From: Pyrenopolyporus hunteri | Taxonomy: Eukaryota; Ascomycota; Sordariomycetes; Xylariales; Hypoxylaceae | Assembly (NCBI GenBank): GCA_902806595.1 | Contig: CADCXC010000009.1 | Location: forward strand, 2,294,001 to 2,358,000 | DNA length: 64,000 nt | Reading direction: 5' to 3' | In this document: positions 49,671-61,635 of the stretch, in pieces | Position numbering within the stretch: position 1 is the stretch's first letter | Layout of the letters: each line of letters begins with the position of its first letter | Program-made: the position numbers and the translations under genes | Notes under the pieces: model-generated | Databases searched by the model: none | What the model saw: only the letters and a program-made list of their open reading frames with translations | What the model was told of the DNA's origin: nothing

Positions 49671-50690
49671 ATGGAGTCCCTAGAAACCATGCAAGCGCGG
49701 CATCGCAAAGAGCAGCGTGATCTGCAAGCGCGCATCACTAATAAAAAGAAGAACGCAACGAAGAAGACGCGAAAGGGTGTCAACGACGAATGCGCCGAGC
49801 TCGAGCGCCAGTTACGAGAGAAGCAGGAGCAAGAGATCGCTGCTCTAAACGGGGACGTCGGCGACGAAGAACAACAAGATGAAGACTCCCAAGACCAACA
49901 ACAAGCCAACGACACGAATCCCGCAGACGCGACGAACGGAATTGCAGAGCAATTAAAAGACACGACGCTCTCCGAACCACCCGAATCCAAGCCCCCGATA
50001 CAAAAACAAGAACAACAGCAACAACCCAAGAAGCGCAACCGCCAAAAAGAACGCATGGCGCGGCGGGCAGCAGAGCAGGAAGCCGCCGCCGCCGCGGCGG
50101 AGCAAGAGGCCGCGAACATGACGGACCACCGAAAGATCGAGAAGACGTACCTGCTGAAGGAGTTCCAAGCCAACAACCTGGTGGAGAAGGAGATCCAGCC
50201 GGACGGGCACTGCCTGTTCTCCGCGGTAGCGGACCAGCTGCAGACGCGGGGGGTGCCGCTGGAGGCGTATAACATTAGTCCTACTCCTACCGGTACTCCC
50301 TCTGTCTCCGTTACTACCACCAGCACGGAGAGCCAGCCGGCATACCGGATCGTCCGCAAGGCGGCGGCGGACTACATGGAGGCGCACGCGGCGGACTTCG
50401 CGCCGTTCCTGGAGGAGCCGGTGAGCGCGTACGCGCCGCGGATGCGCGACACGGCCGAGTGGGGCGGGCAGCTGGAGCTCGCGGCCCTGGCCAGCGCGTA
50501 CGGCGTCGAGATCAAGGTCCTGCAGGACGGGCGCACCGAGACGATCGAGCCGAGCGGCGGCGGCGGCGGGTCTCCTAATAGGGAGGGGGAAGGGGGAGCG
50601 GGAAGGAAGAGGTTATGGCTCGCGTATTATCGCCATGGGTATGGCCTCGGTGAACATTATAATTCGTTGCGGCCGCTGGGGTCAGGGTGA
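49671..50690 (+). CDS. OTU2: OTU-family cysteine deubiquitinase (Otu2/OTUD6-like)
   Basis: A single-exon gene of 339 residues. The basic, coiled-coil N-terminal half (1-150) is rich in Lys/Gln/Glu with KKTRKGVNDECAELE, as in the OTUD6/Otu2 group, whose members act on ubiquitin at ribosomes and translation complexes. The OTU domain runs from about 160 to the end: DGHCLFSAVADQL gives Asp178 and the nucleophile Cys181, and GEHYNSL near the C-terminus gives the catalytic His329. WGGQLELAALA and YGVEIKVL are conserved OTU strands and helices. Two low-complexity insertions interrupt the domain: a Ser/Thr/Pro segment (203-222) and a Gly/Glu-rich loop (295-312). Codon use is much more GC-rich in the OTU half than in the N-terminal half. 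The start ATG is in a CACCATGG context, a strong match to the fungal consensus. Confidence 0.93.
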   Translation: MESLETMQARHRKEQRDLQARITNKKKNATKKTRKGVNDECAELERQLREKQEQEIAALNGDVGDEEQQDEDSQDQQQANDTNPADATNGIAEQLKDTTLSEPPESKPPIQKQEQQQQPKKRNRQKERMARRAAEQEAAAAAAEQEAANMTDHRKIEKTYLLKEFQANNLVEKEIQPDGHCLFSAVADQLQTRGVPLEAYNISPTPTGTPSVSVTTTSTESQPAYRIVRKAAADYMEAHAADFAPFLEEPVSAYAPRMRDTAEWGGQLELAALASAYGVEIKVLQDGRTETIEPSGGGGGSPNREGEGGAGRKRLWLAYYRHGYGLGEHYNSLRPLGSG

Positions 50691-52174
50691 GTGTGGTGAT
50701 GGGGAAGATATATGCTGAGATATATGAAAAGAAAGTAAATAATTAAAGAGAAAATAGATTAGAGTTTAGATTTCTCGGACTCGGTTCCCCGTGGGAATTT
50801 TGGGTACTGTTCGTCTACTCTACATACTCGCTATGATTATGAGTTCGTTCTAGTAATAAGGTAGGCACCTAATCTATCTAGATAATCTAGGGGGAACACT
50901 CATACACGCCGGACGAAAACGGCGAATACATCAAACCGCCTACACAATAGTATAACAGTATAACAGTACTAAATTATCCGATCCTATGCGCTATCAACGC
51001 TGCTATGATTACTACCGAGGTAGGTAGGTAGGTAGGTATGTATGCAGCGAGATGGACTCTCCCAAGGAATCTCGTCTTATGTAGGTACGCACCAACACCT
51101 CTAGATCCTACGTTTCAAGATCTGCGGATTACGCGTCTGGGATAAGCCGGAACGCCGGCTTCTGGGCGGCTCTTGATCCTACTTCTCTTCTTACCTTATG
51201 TTTATTAATAGGGGCTCGGCTTTTGAGTGGGGGCCGTATCTCGAGGAATACCTAGGTACCTATCTACATAGACTCCTTCCTTTCATAGACCGCTTTGTCT
51301 TGAAATTGCCTGCGGTTGGGCGTCCCCTTAAATAGTGAGCGTTAGATTTAGTTGTTGGGTCTTTTATAGCTCGAAGAGGGTTCGAAATACGACGTCTCGG
51401 TCCGGACGCCTCGGAGCGTTACATTTATATAAATAGGGGCTCACTCTATTATAGTACGAGATATGCCATTGTGTTTAAATATCTACCTAGTCAGGTATGT
51501 AGTTTGGGTAAGGCTAGAGACTATATACGAGCATACAAATCTAGGATAGTGCCTATTCTCGCTATTTAAGGGGTAGGAGCCTTGGCGAGAGTGGCCCTGA
51601 TTGATTTCTCATCCACAGTTGAGTAATCGCGCGCTACACTGTATCCCGGAACGCGGCATCTCTCCGTCCTTTCAAATCCGCCTATGCAGGAATTAGAAAT
51701 AGAAGTAGTAATGGAATAACTGATAAGAGGTCATATCAGAGGCTACGAGGCATTGGGAACGCCTTGAGTGGGTAATTCCGTGTAAGAATACTGAGGGTGA
51801 ATTAGAAACGATATCGATGACTTACCCGGTATAAAATATGTTGAAGATCGTTAAGTTGGCATCAGGGGTTTTCGTGATATTGGCGCCAAGCGAGAAGAAA
51901 CGTTAGCTTGAATGGGCCACTTTCAAACCCGAGATACAAATGCCTTCGTTGCAACCCCCTTCGCGCCGTTTAATCCCCATTAGAATAGAGTCAGAATATC
52001 AAGGCGTATATCTCCATAGTTCATAGACATATTGACAATAGACTGAGGTCAGGTCACTGTGCCCGCTTGGTATAAGTCCCTCGGACCGAACAACATAGGC
52101 CCACACGAGGAGCCCCTTTACCCTTAATTAAGGGGTATCCTTTCCGTGGCTAGAGGCATAGCGCGAGAGACATT
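50691..52174. other. Intergenic between the OTU gene and the CorA-like gene (convergent)
   Basis: Both flanking genes end here, so this is shared 3' flank. It contains a short tandem of TATAACAG near 50948-50967, the TAGG tract at 51018-51038 and AT-rich sequence. No gene is seen. Confidence 0.6.
51018..51038. repeat. (TAGG)n tetranucleotide repeat
   Basis: About five TAGG units, running into TATG. Same motif class as the tracts at 21067 and 25465. Confidence 0.9.
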
Positions 52175-54785
52175 CTATACGCCCTGAAATACGGAATCCA
52201 ACTTTTCATCGTTGAACTCACGTCTCCGGCGGGGGCGTGTAATTTTCCATTGGAAGTCGCGAATCACCCGACCGAATCTCGCTAATCTCTCGTCGTCGTG
52301 GACCAGCCAAAGCACGATAGCCGATACCGCCCAGGTGAGGAATGCTATCGTGACGGTGGAAATGAAGAACGAGGATTGGCCGAGCCGGATATCGTCGTAG
52401 GTGAATACGTCCATGCTGAATAAGGACTAATTAGAAGGTTGGAGTTAGTGTATGCCTTTATGTGACTAGGTAGACAGACGGGCAACGCACAGAAACATAG
52501 TTCAGCGGAAGGTAGAAGATGGTGACGATTGTGAATACCAGAATATACTGGTTCAAGACCGTTGCTCGCGATGCCTCGCGTACCGAAGTCGCGCTGAAGA
52601 GCTAAATAGCCCTGTTAGCAGGCTACGAGATATCTTTATGTTCTAGATGGTGTACTTACGCCGTCTCTGAAACTTTTTATTTCTGCTTCCTTCTTTTCTA
52701 TACGGTCTAGGAGGGCCTTGGAGGCGGAACTATGGATGGAGATGAGATGTTCCCATTGTCCGTCGATCTCCTTAGCGAAAGGGTACGAAGGAGCATCGCC
52801 ATGATCCGATCCGATAGAACCGCGGCGTGCAGTAGCAGCGTTGGTATTAAAGTCGAAGTCTTGCTTGAGCTGTTGCAGCTCACGTCCGCTCTCCTGGATC
52901 CACTCGGAGAATATCCTCAGCGCCTGGAGAGCCGTGAAGTAAAGACGGGACCTCTCAAAGGTGCTATCGAACATCATCGTGGCGCCGTCTCGCTGCGGGT
53001 CGAATAGGTCGTCGGTCTAAACGCGTTAGCTAAGACCTCTGAGGCGGAGAGCCGGACCGTCATTACCTTTACGCCGACTAGGTTGTCGATTTCATTCAGT
53101 GTTTCGACCCACTTACGCTTCCATATAGGGAGGATGGAAAGCAACACTCTAAGATATACAGCGACGCCTGTGAACTTTCCCCGGCTAGGCATATCCAATG
53201 TCCGCTCGCTCTCCATGAAGAGCCGTCGATACTCTGAGTCACTAAGATAGAGGATGGTATACGACGGCATTTCTGTTGTATGAGAAGCAACTAATGCAAT
53301 GGAGAACCTCTCCTCGATGACTCTAATATTATCTACGCCGCTGAGGGAGGTAAGCACGCCGGAGACGCGAGAGGGGCGAAGACCGTTCTTAGGCCATGAT
53401 TTGGAAGCGCTCGGCGGGGGCTGCTTCTCGGCGGACAGGACCCGGAAGTGAAAATGAAGATGAATCCAGTTGGATGATAGCCAAACTTCGCTAGTCTGCT
53501 TGAATCGCGGCCATTTGGACACATGGTAGCTCACGAAGCGTAGGGCTTTCTTGGTTTCCATAATCCTCTGGCTGGTGTCGCCGACGACACTCATCTGCGA
53601 TAGAGTGAGGTATATGCAAGCAAAGCTAAGGAGCCGTCGAGCATGAAACACTTGCCTTTATTTATCGATTAGACAGTAACCTCCTAAGAGACCAAAACAA
53701 GCAGCTTACCATATCCGCCCAAAGACTTTCCCATCCCAGGGACAAGATCGGTCAATACGCAGTCTGTCGTCGTCGGGCTGCCAGTGTATTAGTCCTACCC
53801 TTTCTTCAAGGCCTGGGGTCTGCGTTACCTGGAGCTGGCACAAAAGGGAGCGTTTGCCGCTTAGCCAAGGCTCTCGAGCAAAATGTGCTCCGTACGAGTC
53901 GTAGCCTGACTGATAGAGCAGAGCTTTTGTGAAGCCGGGACAATTTAGGAAGATGATGGTGTCCGCGAACTCGTCTGTCTCGAACGGTACGCCAACTTCG
54001 TCCGAATCCCGTATCGATCTTCCTTGGTATAGCCAATGTTCTTTAATGAGAGCTGCGACCCGGGTGAGCTTTAGGGCGAGACGCGGCTCTCCCATCTGGT
54101 CAACGTGTTTCCACGGCACTTCTATCTCCTTTGGATTCCCGCCGGTCGTCTCCTGAACTACTAGGCTGACGTCCCCGCAACCCCCCTGCTCCCAGCCGTG
54201 TGCGTGGATTAGCTCAATTGGGTCGTATGATCCAGACAGAATGTGCGGAAGGTTGTATCTTGCTAAGAACATATCGCACAGCTGGATTGGGTTCGGGTGT
54301 AAGGTATTTTGGACGTAGTTCTGTAAGGAGGACGAATTAAACACGACGGGGTTTAATTGAAAGCTACTTTGGCTAGCATATGAATGGGAGAAGCCCGGGT
54401 TTCCCCTATTGTCGTCATACATTCTCTGGAGTGTGATTAAGAGCTGTTCTTGTCTCACCACCATCTCCGTGAGCCGTTCGAGGGTATTCTCGATGTGATG
54501 GTGACTGCTGCCCTGCTTCTTTGATGACGAACATTGCGAGCAGCTGCGTCTCCTACTTGGCTTGTCATACAGTCTCGTCTTCCTGTTATCAGGGTGTATA
54601 TGAGGATATACTTTCGATCTTGAGAACCGACGAGAAGAGCTTTTCATTCGAGGACAGGTTCGCTCTATGGGAGTTGGGTTGTCCGTTTGCACCGCTGACC
54701 CAATACTTGTAAGGCCCCGAAAGCTGCGTTGGCTGACGAGGGTGGTTTGTTTGGGAAACGGGGAGTTCAGGTTCTCGCCGCTCAT
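52175..54785 (-). CDS. Fungal CorA-like membrane protein
   Basis: Member of the large fungal family related to CorA/ZntB divalent-cation channels. Exons on the minus strand: 54785-53710, 53655-53067, 53016-52660, 52601-52491 and 52426-52175. Introns are 54, 50, 58 and 64 bp, and all joins keep frame, giving 794 residues. The N-terminal 180 residues are basic and Ser-rich with a short coiled coil (LERLTEMVVRQEQLL). A soluble domain of about 370 residues follows. The family hallmark DDLFDPQRDGATMMFDSTFERS spans the exon 2-3 join, followed by a long helix and two C-terminal membrane helices (about 692-712 and 728-753). At the end of the first helix the usual CorA GMN signature is absent; the sequence reads LPLNYVSSLFSMD. 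Transport of Mg2+ is therefore not assured. The exon 1-2 junction is the least certain, because its acceptor AAAG is weak. Confidence 0.82.
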
Positions 54786-56528
54786 ACTGCCTCTCAGTCA
54801 TATGGATTATTCATGGGGTTTTTAAATTGAGAGACCTCTTTTAACACCCATTTACTTAGTCTGAAGTGAAAAGATATGTTCGCCCGCATTTTCTCTTTCT
54901 ATTCCTTCGTGGACTCCCTCACAGTTTCACGTCTGCGCCTCAATGACATGGGCTCGCGGAATTGTCCAGTAGGGCTCACCCTTAAACGCCTTGAAGGGCT
55001 ATGCGAGATATCCCCAACGTTGCATCGAGTCGACGCAACGGGCAGGATGGGTAAGCGATCTTCAGGGTCATGGTGTAACTTTTAAACAGATTATAGGGAT
55101 ATTATACCGTGATCTAGTTAGATTATAGAAAATAAATAAATAGCGAATATATAAAGCATCGAGAACGTAATAAGGTAGGGCAACTTCAAAGTTCATTTGA
55201 ATTCGAAAGTTGTATGTGGTATATGTCTCGATGGTACTTTGGTACGAGGGGTGTTACACAGGTATAGTAGATGCAGATTCGCAGGTACCTAGGTACCTAC
55301 CTCAATTCTATGTAGGTACCTAGGTACCGTTTAAGCTTTGCTAGGTGTGGCTAGTCGTGTGGCTAGTAAAAATGCCACACTTACAAGTGCCGTAGGACAA
55401 GCACCAGCCATACTTCTTACATTGCCGAGGTGGGCCGCGTTCGGAGTTAAATGGCGGCCGCTACCTTCAAAGCTGGTAGGTACCTACCTCGTACGCCTTT
55501 TAATCACTCTAGACTTTCTATGATGCTACTAACAATGTAATTGTATTTCTAAGCCGTTTGCGGGTTCGGTCGGCATCTAGGTCTTAATAATCCATTTTCC
55601 TAGAGGACCCCACAAAGAACTTAGAAAAACTAGGGGGGAAAGGAAGGAGGAGAAGACGAAAGAAAAAAAAATAGAAAAAAAAAGGTCGATAATAAGGATA
55701 GGTACACCAATTACACTCGTCGTGTCATTCTCCAATATATGCCTATATATGTACGCCGTACACATATATGTAGGTATATATTGATCTCACACTCTCTCAC
55801 CAGCTTCAAGACTACCTACCTACCTAACCTAACCAACCACTTAATCTAATCCTCATTCGTCTCTTCTCTCACGCTCCTACGTCTCCCACGTATCCCGCGC
55901 GTCCTCCCTCGTCGGGAAACTAAAGTCTATCGCTAAGAAGTCCTCGATCTGGGGAAGCGGCGTCAGTTGGACCAGTGGTATGATCCGTAAATTGCGTGCT
56001 TTGACACTCAGTTGACAACATTCATATACCACACCCCATCAGCTCGCACCCCTACTCCAACTTCGTGATCATGGACTCGAGACCCTGAATCTAGTTCGTG
56101 GGGGTTACGGTCCAGAGACAAAGGGAAAGCACGTTTGATGACGGTAGTCTATGAGCTTTGATGCCAACGCCGCATGAAGTTAGTCTCTTTTTACGTTACC
56201 ATAAAGACTCGTCGTTAGTTCGGGATCGGCGACACAACAAAGCTTGTGATACAGCAAACTTGAACGTGCGCGGATAATATACCGGCGGCCGAGAGAGAGG
56301 GCTAGCTAATCTCTCCTACCCCTTTTTTATTTTATTTTAGTATATACCTACGTTGGTATACTATAAGCCTTGCTCTCCCCACCCCGCCAGGCGAAGGACG
56401 GTATATTGGCGCCTATCTCAACATATCCCGGCTTACCTATCCGTACCGTTGGACTTATCAGAGAGGGAGGCTGGAAATTCCCTTTGCCTTATCAGGTTGC
56501 ATAACGGTGATCCGTTGAGGCGCAAAAA
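54786..56528. other. Intergenic between the CorA-like gene and GSH1 (divergent)
   Basis: The promoters of both genes must lie here. It holds CCTAGGTACCTACC-type palindromes at about 55284-55330, A-rich runs at 55665-55682 and a TATATGTA-rich stretch at 55735-55780. No gene is seen; the frame at 54876-55085 (+) is short and unrecognised. Confidence 0.6.
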
Positions 56529-58866
56529 ATGGGTTTATTGTAGGTTGTCTCCTAGGCCCACCAAGGTCCAGACGCCCAATCTAGTCACACAGGGCCATTA
56601 ACATTGATTCATAGAGCTTTAGGCACAGCTCTTGATTGGCCCGATGCGCAGAAGCATGCGCAGCAAGTCAGGGAATGGGGTATCAAGGTAGTTCCTTACC
56701 GCACCCTCCCCTGCTATACCATCCCGACGCCTGGACTAACCCGCCTACGGTAGCAACTGCTAGAGATTTGGAATAAGGCGAAGCACAAGGAGCGGGATGC
56801 TATGCTATGGGGCGACGAGGTACCGCGTACTCCACCCCGATCAGCGGGCATCCATTCTAACAGACTTTATAGATAGAGTACTTGGTCGTTAAATATTCGA
56901 AGGATGAGCCTAAGGTTCTCCTATCGCTTCGGCAAGCCGACATTCTGAAGGCACTAGCAGCCGATGAGGAGCTCTCCGATAAGGGGGGCTGCGTCCCGGC
57001 GCTCCAGGAACTGGAATCGCAGAGGCTGAATCCGCTACCGGTCTTCCATCCCGAATTTGGCAGATTCATGCTCGAGGCTACCCCCGGCAAGCCTTGGGGC
57101 ATTGGATTCAAGGAACTCCTGCGCGTCGAACCCGACATGAAGTATAGGTATCGTCGCCACGTGTGTTATTATCTTTGATCCGAATTAACTAGGCCGCAGG
57201 AGGAAGATCGCCAAAGATCATATGCAACCTGATGAATACCCCATCACCCTCACGACGTTCCCTCGCTTAGGCGTCCCGGGTGTCTTCACCGACCCCTATT
57301 ACCCGCCATCTGGGCCGAAGCTTCGGTCACAATTTGTCCCGGACGAGATCGCTAACCCGCACATTCGTTTCCCGACGCTAGCAGCGAACATACGCTGGCG
57401 GCGCGGGAGGAAGGTCCAAGTCAACGTTCCGGTCTTCCACGACGAGAAAACGCCCAACCCGTGGAAAGACCCTACGGTCAACTACGACCTACACAACTGG
57501 CCCGAAGATGACGATGTGAGGAACGGTGCAGCCCCCGACAATTTCATCCATATGGATGCCATGGCGTTTGGGATGGGCAGCTGTTGCTTGCAGATCACGT
57601 TTCAGGCGAAGAACATCACCGAAGGCAGGCGGATGTACGATCAGCTAAGCCCGATCGGCCCCATCATGCTGGCCCTCACGGCGGCGACACCTATTTATAA
57701 GGGTTTCCTGGCGGACACGGACGTCCGCTGGAATCAGATCAGCCGCTCCGTGGATGACCGCACCGCCGAAGAATTAGGAGAAAAGGTTAGTATACCGCCG
57801 TGCGGCATCCTAGGATAATTTATAGATGCTAACTACGAGCAAGCCCCTGAAAAACAGTCGGTGGCGCATACCCAAGTCTCGTTATGCATCTAATTCCACT
57901 TATATAAGCACGGACGAGCGCTTGAGGTCGGAGTACTTCGATCCCAATCTCGTCATCGACGAAGATATCAAGACGAAGCTGCTCGAGGGTGGTATGGACG
58001 ACCGTCTCGCGACGCACTTCGCGCACCTGTTTATCAGGGACCCCATCGTAATCTTCAACGAAGATCTCGAGGAACTCGACCTGACCAAGGCCGACCACTT
58101 CGAGAACATCCAGAGCACCAACTGGCAACACATGCGGTTCAAGCCGCCGCCGCCGGGATCCGACATCGGCTGGCGCGTCGAGTTCCGCCCCATGGAGATC
58201 CAGATCACGGACTTCGAGAACGCGGCCTTCGCCGTCTTCATGGTGCTGATCACGCGCGCGATCCTGAGCTTCGACCTGAACTTCTACATACCCATCCTCA
58301 AGGTGGACGAGAACATGGAGACGGCGCACGCCAGGGACGCCGTGCTGGAGAAGAAGTTTTACTTCCGCAAGGACCCGTTCCCGAACCGGCCGGTGCGCAG
58401 CAGCGCGACGTCGCGCTCGGGCTCGCCCGCGGCCAGCCGGCCGCCGACGCCCTTCGGACCCGTCGAGGACGAGTACACGCTCATGACGGTCAACGAGATC
58501 ATCAACGGCTCGCAGTCGGACGAGCACGACTTCCCCGGCCTGATCCCCATCGTCGAGAGCTACCTCGACTCCGTCAACGTCGACGTCCAGACCCGCTGCG
58601 AGCTCTCGACTTACCTCGACCTCATCCGCATGCGCGCCAGCGGCGAGCTCTGGACCGCCGCCAAGTGGATCCGCCGTTTCGTCGCCGGACACCCCGGCTA
58701 CGCCCGCGACAGCGTCGTCACGGACGAGATCACCAAGGACCTGGTCGCCGCCGTCATAGACATCGGCGATAGGGAGCAGGAGGGCAAGGGCTGGCAAGGT
58801 CTCCCGATCCCCGATGTCGAGCGCATTCTCGGGCGGTTTAGGAGCGGTGGGTGCGGAGGCGCGTGA
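56529..58866 (+). CDS. GSH1: Glutamate-cysteine ligase (gamma-glutamylcysteine synthetase)
   Basis: ATP-dependent first and rate-limiting step of glutathione synthesis, joining Glu to Cys in the cytosol. Six exons: 56529-56539, 56615-56687, 56754-56819, 56873-57147, 57200-57785 and 57844-58866, giving 677 residues, the usual eukaryotic GCLC size. Exon 1 is only 11 nt (ATG GGT TTA TT); splicing to A|GCT recreates the family's MGLLALGTALDW start. Conserved blocks follow: MLWGDEIEY (metal/Glu site), HPEFGRFMLEATPGKPW, PDEYPITLTTFPRLG, DPYYPPSGPKLRSQF, HMDAMAFGMGSCCLQIT, TPIYKGFLADTDVRW, SRYASNSTYIS, NWQHMRFKPPP and GWRVEFRPMEIQITDFEN. A Ser/Pro linker (about 525-550) precedes the C-terminal helices. 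Every intron has GT..AG ends, and the last has a perfect GCTAAC branch site. The 3' exon is strikingly GC3-rich compared with exons 1-4. Confidence 0.96.
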
Positions 58867-61363
58867 AGCTACCTAGATATTGGCCTATTCGGGTTATGAG
58901 ATGCCGTAGAGCCTTCGTAGGGTCGATCGGAGGGCTAGTGGAAGCGCATTGGGGTCATCGGATCGGCCAATACCTGCATATCTGTTCAGGTATATACCTA
59001 CCTATTCGTCATGGCGTGGCGGCGCGTGGTGGTGCGGGGGGGTGCATGCACGATGAACTTGTTTGTTACTCTCTTGCCATGGGTTTCCCACGTGCAATAT
59101 ATAGCATAGACTAGCGGAGTGTTTTTAGATTATTTCGAAGTAATTTATTTATTCATAACTATAGTGCTGGAGCTATTACCTACAAGCGCAAGCGTGTGTC
59201 TTTATACAGTACGTACTCTCCCTACCATTGCTTGGATGATAGATCGAGGTCCCGGTTCTCGGTGTGGGAACGTGCTTTATGTCATTCGCGTAGCTGAACT
59301 AAGGAACAAAAGTCATTCTTTTCTGCTATACCTGCCTCCATCGCCCACTGCGAAAGCACGAGGTAGCCCGGCAACAGTCTAGGAGTCTGGGGACTAGGTC
59401 GGCACGTCTCGTGGTGGAATCCGGGGAGTCCTAGGCTCTACGGGGGGCCGATGGACCACTTGGTGGATTCACCGGATGAACAGCAATATAGTGCCTACCC
59501 AAGCTGCCACGCACTGTAGCGTACTGCATCATAGGAGTAATGTGATTCATCCACGGTTATCGTGGCCTAAGCGGCCTAAAGGCTGAGATATCTAGACTAG
59601 ATACGATATGGCCGAGCTTGAAATTTCAATCTTAACATAGCTAGGAAAGTAATAACCTGCTTCGTTTCCCCCTCCTCTAGTATTGTTACCCCCCATCAAT
59701 GTTATTCGCTATGGTATTCATCCGGCTCCTTCTAAAAGGCTTATGGTCGGGCTCTTGAGGAGACACTACAGGGGCGAAGATAAACGGCGAAGCCATGCCG
59801 TCAGTTTCCATATAACCATAATGCCTATCCACTCAGGGGTAAGCCTAGGCGGGCTGGGAACCACTAAGAGGCTCTTATTGCATCTAAGCCATATGATCTT
59901 CGCCCACCTAGGCAGACACCATGGAGCGCCATCTACTTCCAATTAGAAAGGTATTCAGTAGCACCAACTTGCTCCGGGTCTTGCCTCACTCCGAATACGT
60001 TTAACCACGGGTAGCCTATATATGGTTTCTAGTCTTTTCTAGACCAACCATAACCCCACGAAGTAACTGCTCAGAAGGATTCTGATACGCTTAAGGCTAG
60101 GTCTAGGGGTCTCCCGAGTCACCCCACGAACAGCTGAGTACATGGCTTGAGCTTCCGGGCAACACAACCGATCCCTGAGATAGGAGGCCAACAGCAACAT
60201 CAGATTTGCTTACGCTCTCTGCTGACTGGCGCGTAGTGTCGTTACCCAGTGGGGGTCATGGCTCACGGGCGGGTGGCACCTATGATATTTTAGGTAACAT
60301 TATGAGAACCTATGTATATCAAGAAAGCCCGAGGCATCTATGTCAAATGTAGGTATACTATCTCAGCTCCCATAAGCCTCACCCATCCATCACGGTAGAA
60401 CTTTCCTCAGGGAGATTACACCCCCCACCCACGAGAATCGTTCTTATACCGGTCGATTCTCACCGGCCCCGTCGTCTCAGCCCGGTCTATCCCATAAACT
60501 CACACAACCCCCGAGAGCTCACGCAGCATCCGAGGCGCCACGACCATGTCTCAGAAGCACGGTCCCTATTCCCCCCCACTGCCGGAAGAGGAAAAAGCAA
60601 AAGTAGCAAAAAGAAAGGATCTGGCCAGGTCGTGTCTCTCCTCGCGTGGGGCAAAAACCGGTGGTACTCGGGCCGGGACGCGTTGAGACAAGATAGAGAT
60701 GATGCCTAGACATCCCCAAACCCTAGAAAGACACACGTTTTCTTTTCGGCGGATCCCTTGCCTCAGGCCTCCGTCTCAAAGGTAGATACCTACCAAGGTA
60801 CTATCTTCCCTCCTTCCCTCCCGCGCCGATTCCTCGCGGGCGGTTGAGTTAAGGCCTGGGTCTCGGTCCCGGGATGAGAGACAGCAATGTCTGACCCTGG
60901 ACGAGGTGGCTCGTGTCTCGGTGTCTCGGCAAACGGCGGATCAGATCTGATACAACGAGATCTAGCAGGAGTTGGGGTAACGCTTGAGCTAGGTACGGTG
61001 AGGTACTGTAAGCGGCTATCTGGTACATCACATCTACTAGCGGTACGTGGGATGGAATGGTATGTAGAGGGCCTGGGACTTGTTATTACATGTAGGTGAG
61101 ATGAGCTAAGGGCGTATATATCTGCCACGGTGTCTAAGTAACTAGGTGTTTATGATGTTATCTACTTGAGATTGAACTTAGGCCATATAAAGGGGCGCGG
61201 GATGCATTGAAGGGGAGGACCACGAATAAGTGTGGTAGTAAGCTTGAAGCATCACGTCCACCTTGAAGATTCGGTTTCGATTGATCAATTGAAAACTAAG
61301 AGGCAGGTATATAAGTCATTGCAACACATAATGCTAGTACATACGACCATAGGATCTGGAAAG

Positions 61364-61635
61364 CTCGGGATCCCGTCCGCTCTCCCATAGATAAGCCAGA
61401 TACCGCCGGATTAGTAGTTGGGTCGGTGACGACCAGCGAATCCCCGGTGTTGTATGTTTTTTTTCTTTTCGCTTTTTTTTCTAATCTCAAGATCGTCTTC
61501 TAATTAATCGAGCATATAGGTTATTTAGGTCTACAAATGCATTGATTGTTGAGATTTCGGTGACTACATTTCGTGATATGGCAGATTATTTTTTCACAGT
61601 ATGATTATCTATGGGAGAGCGGACGGGATCCCGAG
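61364..61635. repeat. 31-bp perfect inverted repeat flanking 210 bp
   Basis: The left arm 61364-61394 is the exact reverse complement of the right arm 61605-61635. Each contains the inner palindrome CGGGATCCCG and the segment CTATGGGAGAGCGGAC. Outside, similarity continues weakly for about 8 bp (CTGGAAA versus CTGGGGAAA). The 210-bp centre is AT-rich with T runs and no coding capacity. It resembles a short non-autonomous DNA element (MITE or foldback), but I see no clear target-site duplication. The arms are undiverged, so it is either recent or maintained. Confidence 0.7.

Noticed and set aside
49661..50387. Minus-strand frames with Cys-rich translation opposite the OTU gene
   Set aside because: The cysteines come from reverse reading of Gln/Ala-rich codons (GCA, GCAG repeats); not a real Cys-rich protein.
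53656..53709. Alternative acceptors for the first CorA-like intron (CTTAG and CGCAG)
   Set aside because: Both introduce in-frame stops after the TG-phase donor; only the AAAG acceptor keeps the frame, though it is a weak consensus.
57829..58797. 322-codon minus-strand frame opposite GSH1
   Set aside because: Antisense shadow caused by the strong GC3 bias of GSH1 exon 6; Val/Ala/Asp/Glu/Arg-rich low-complexity sequence.
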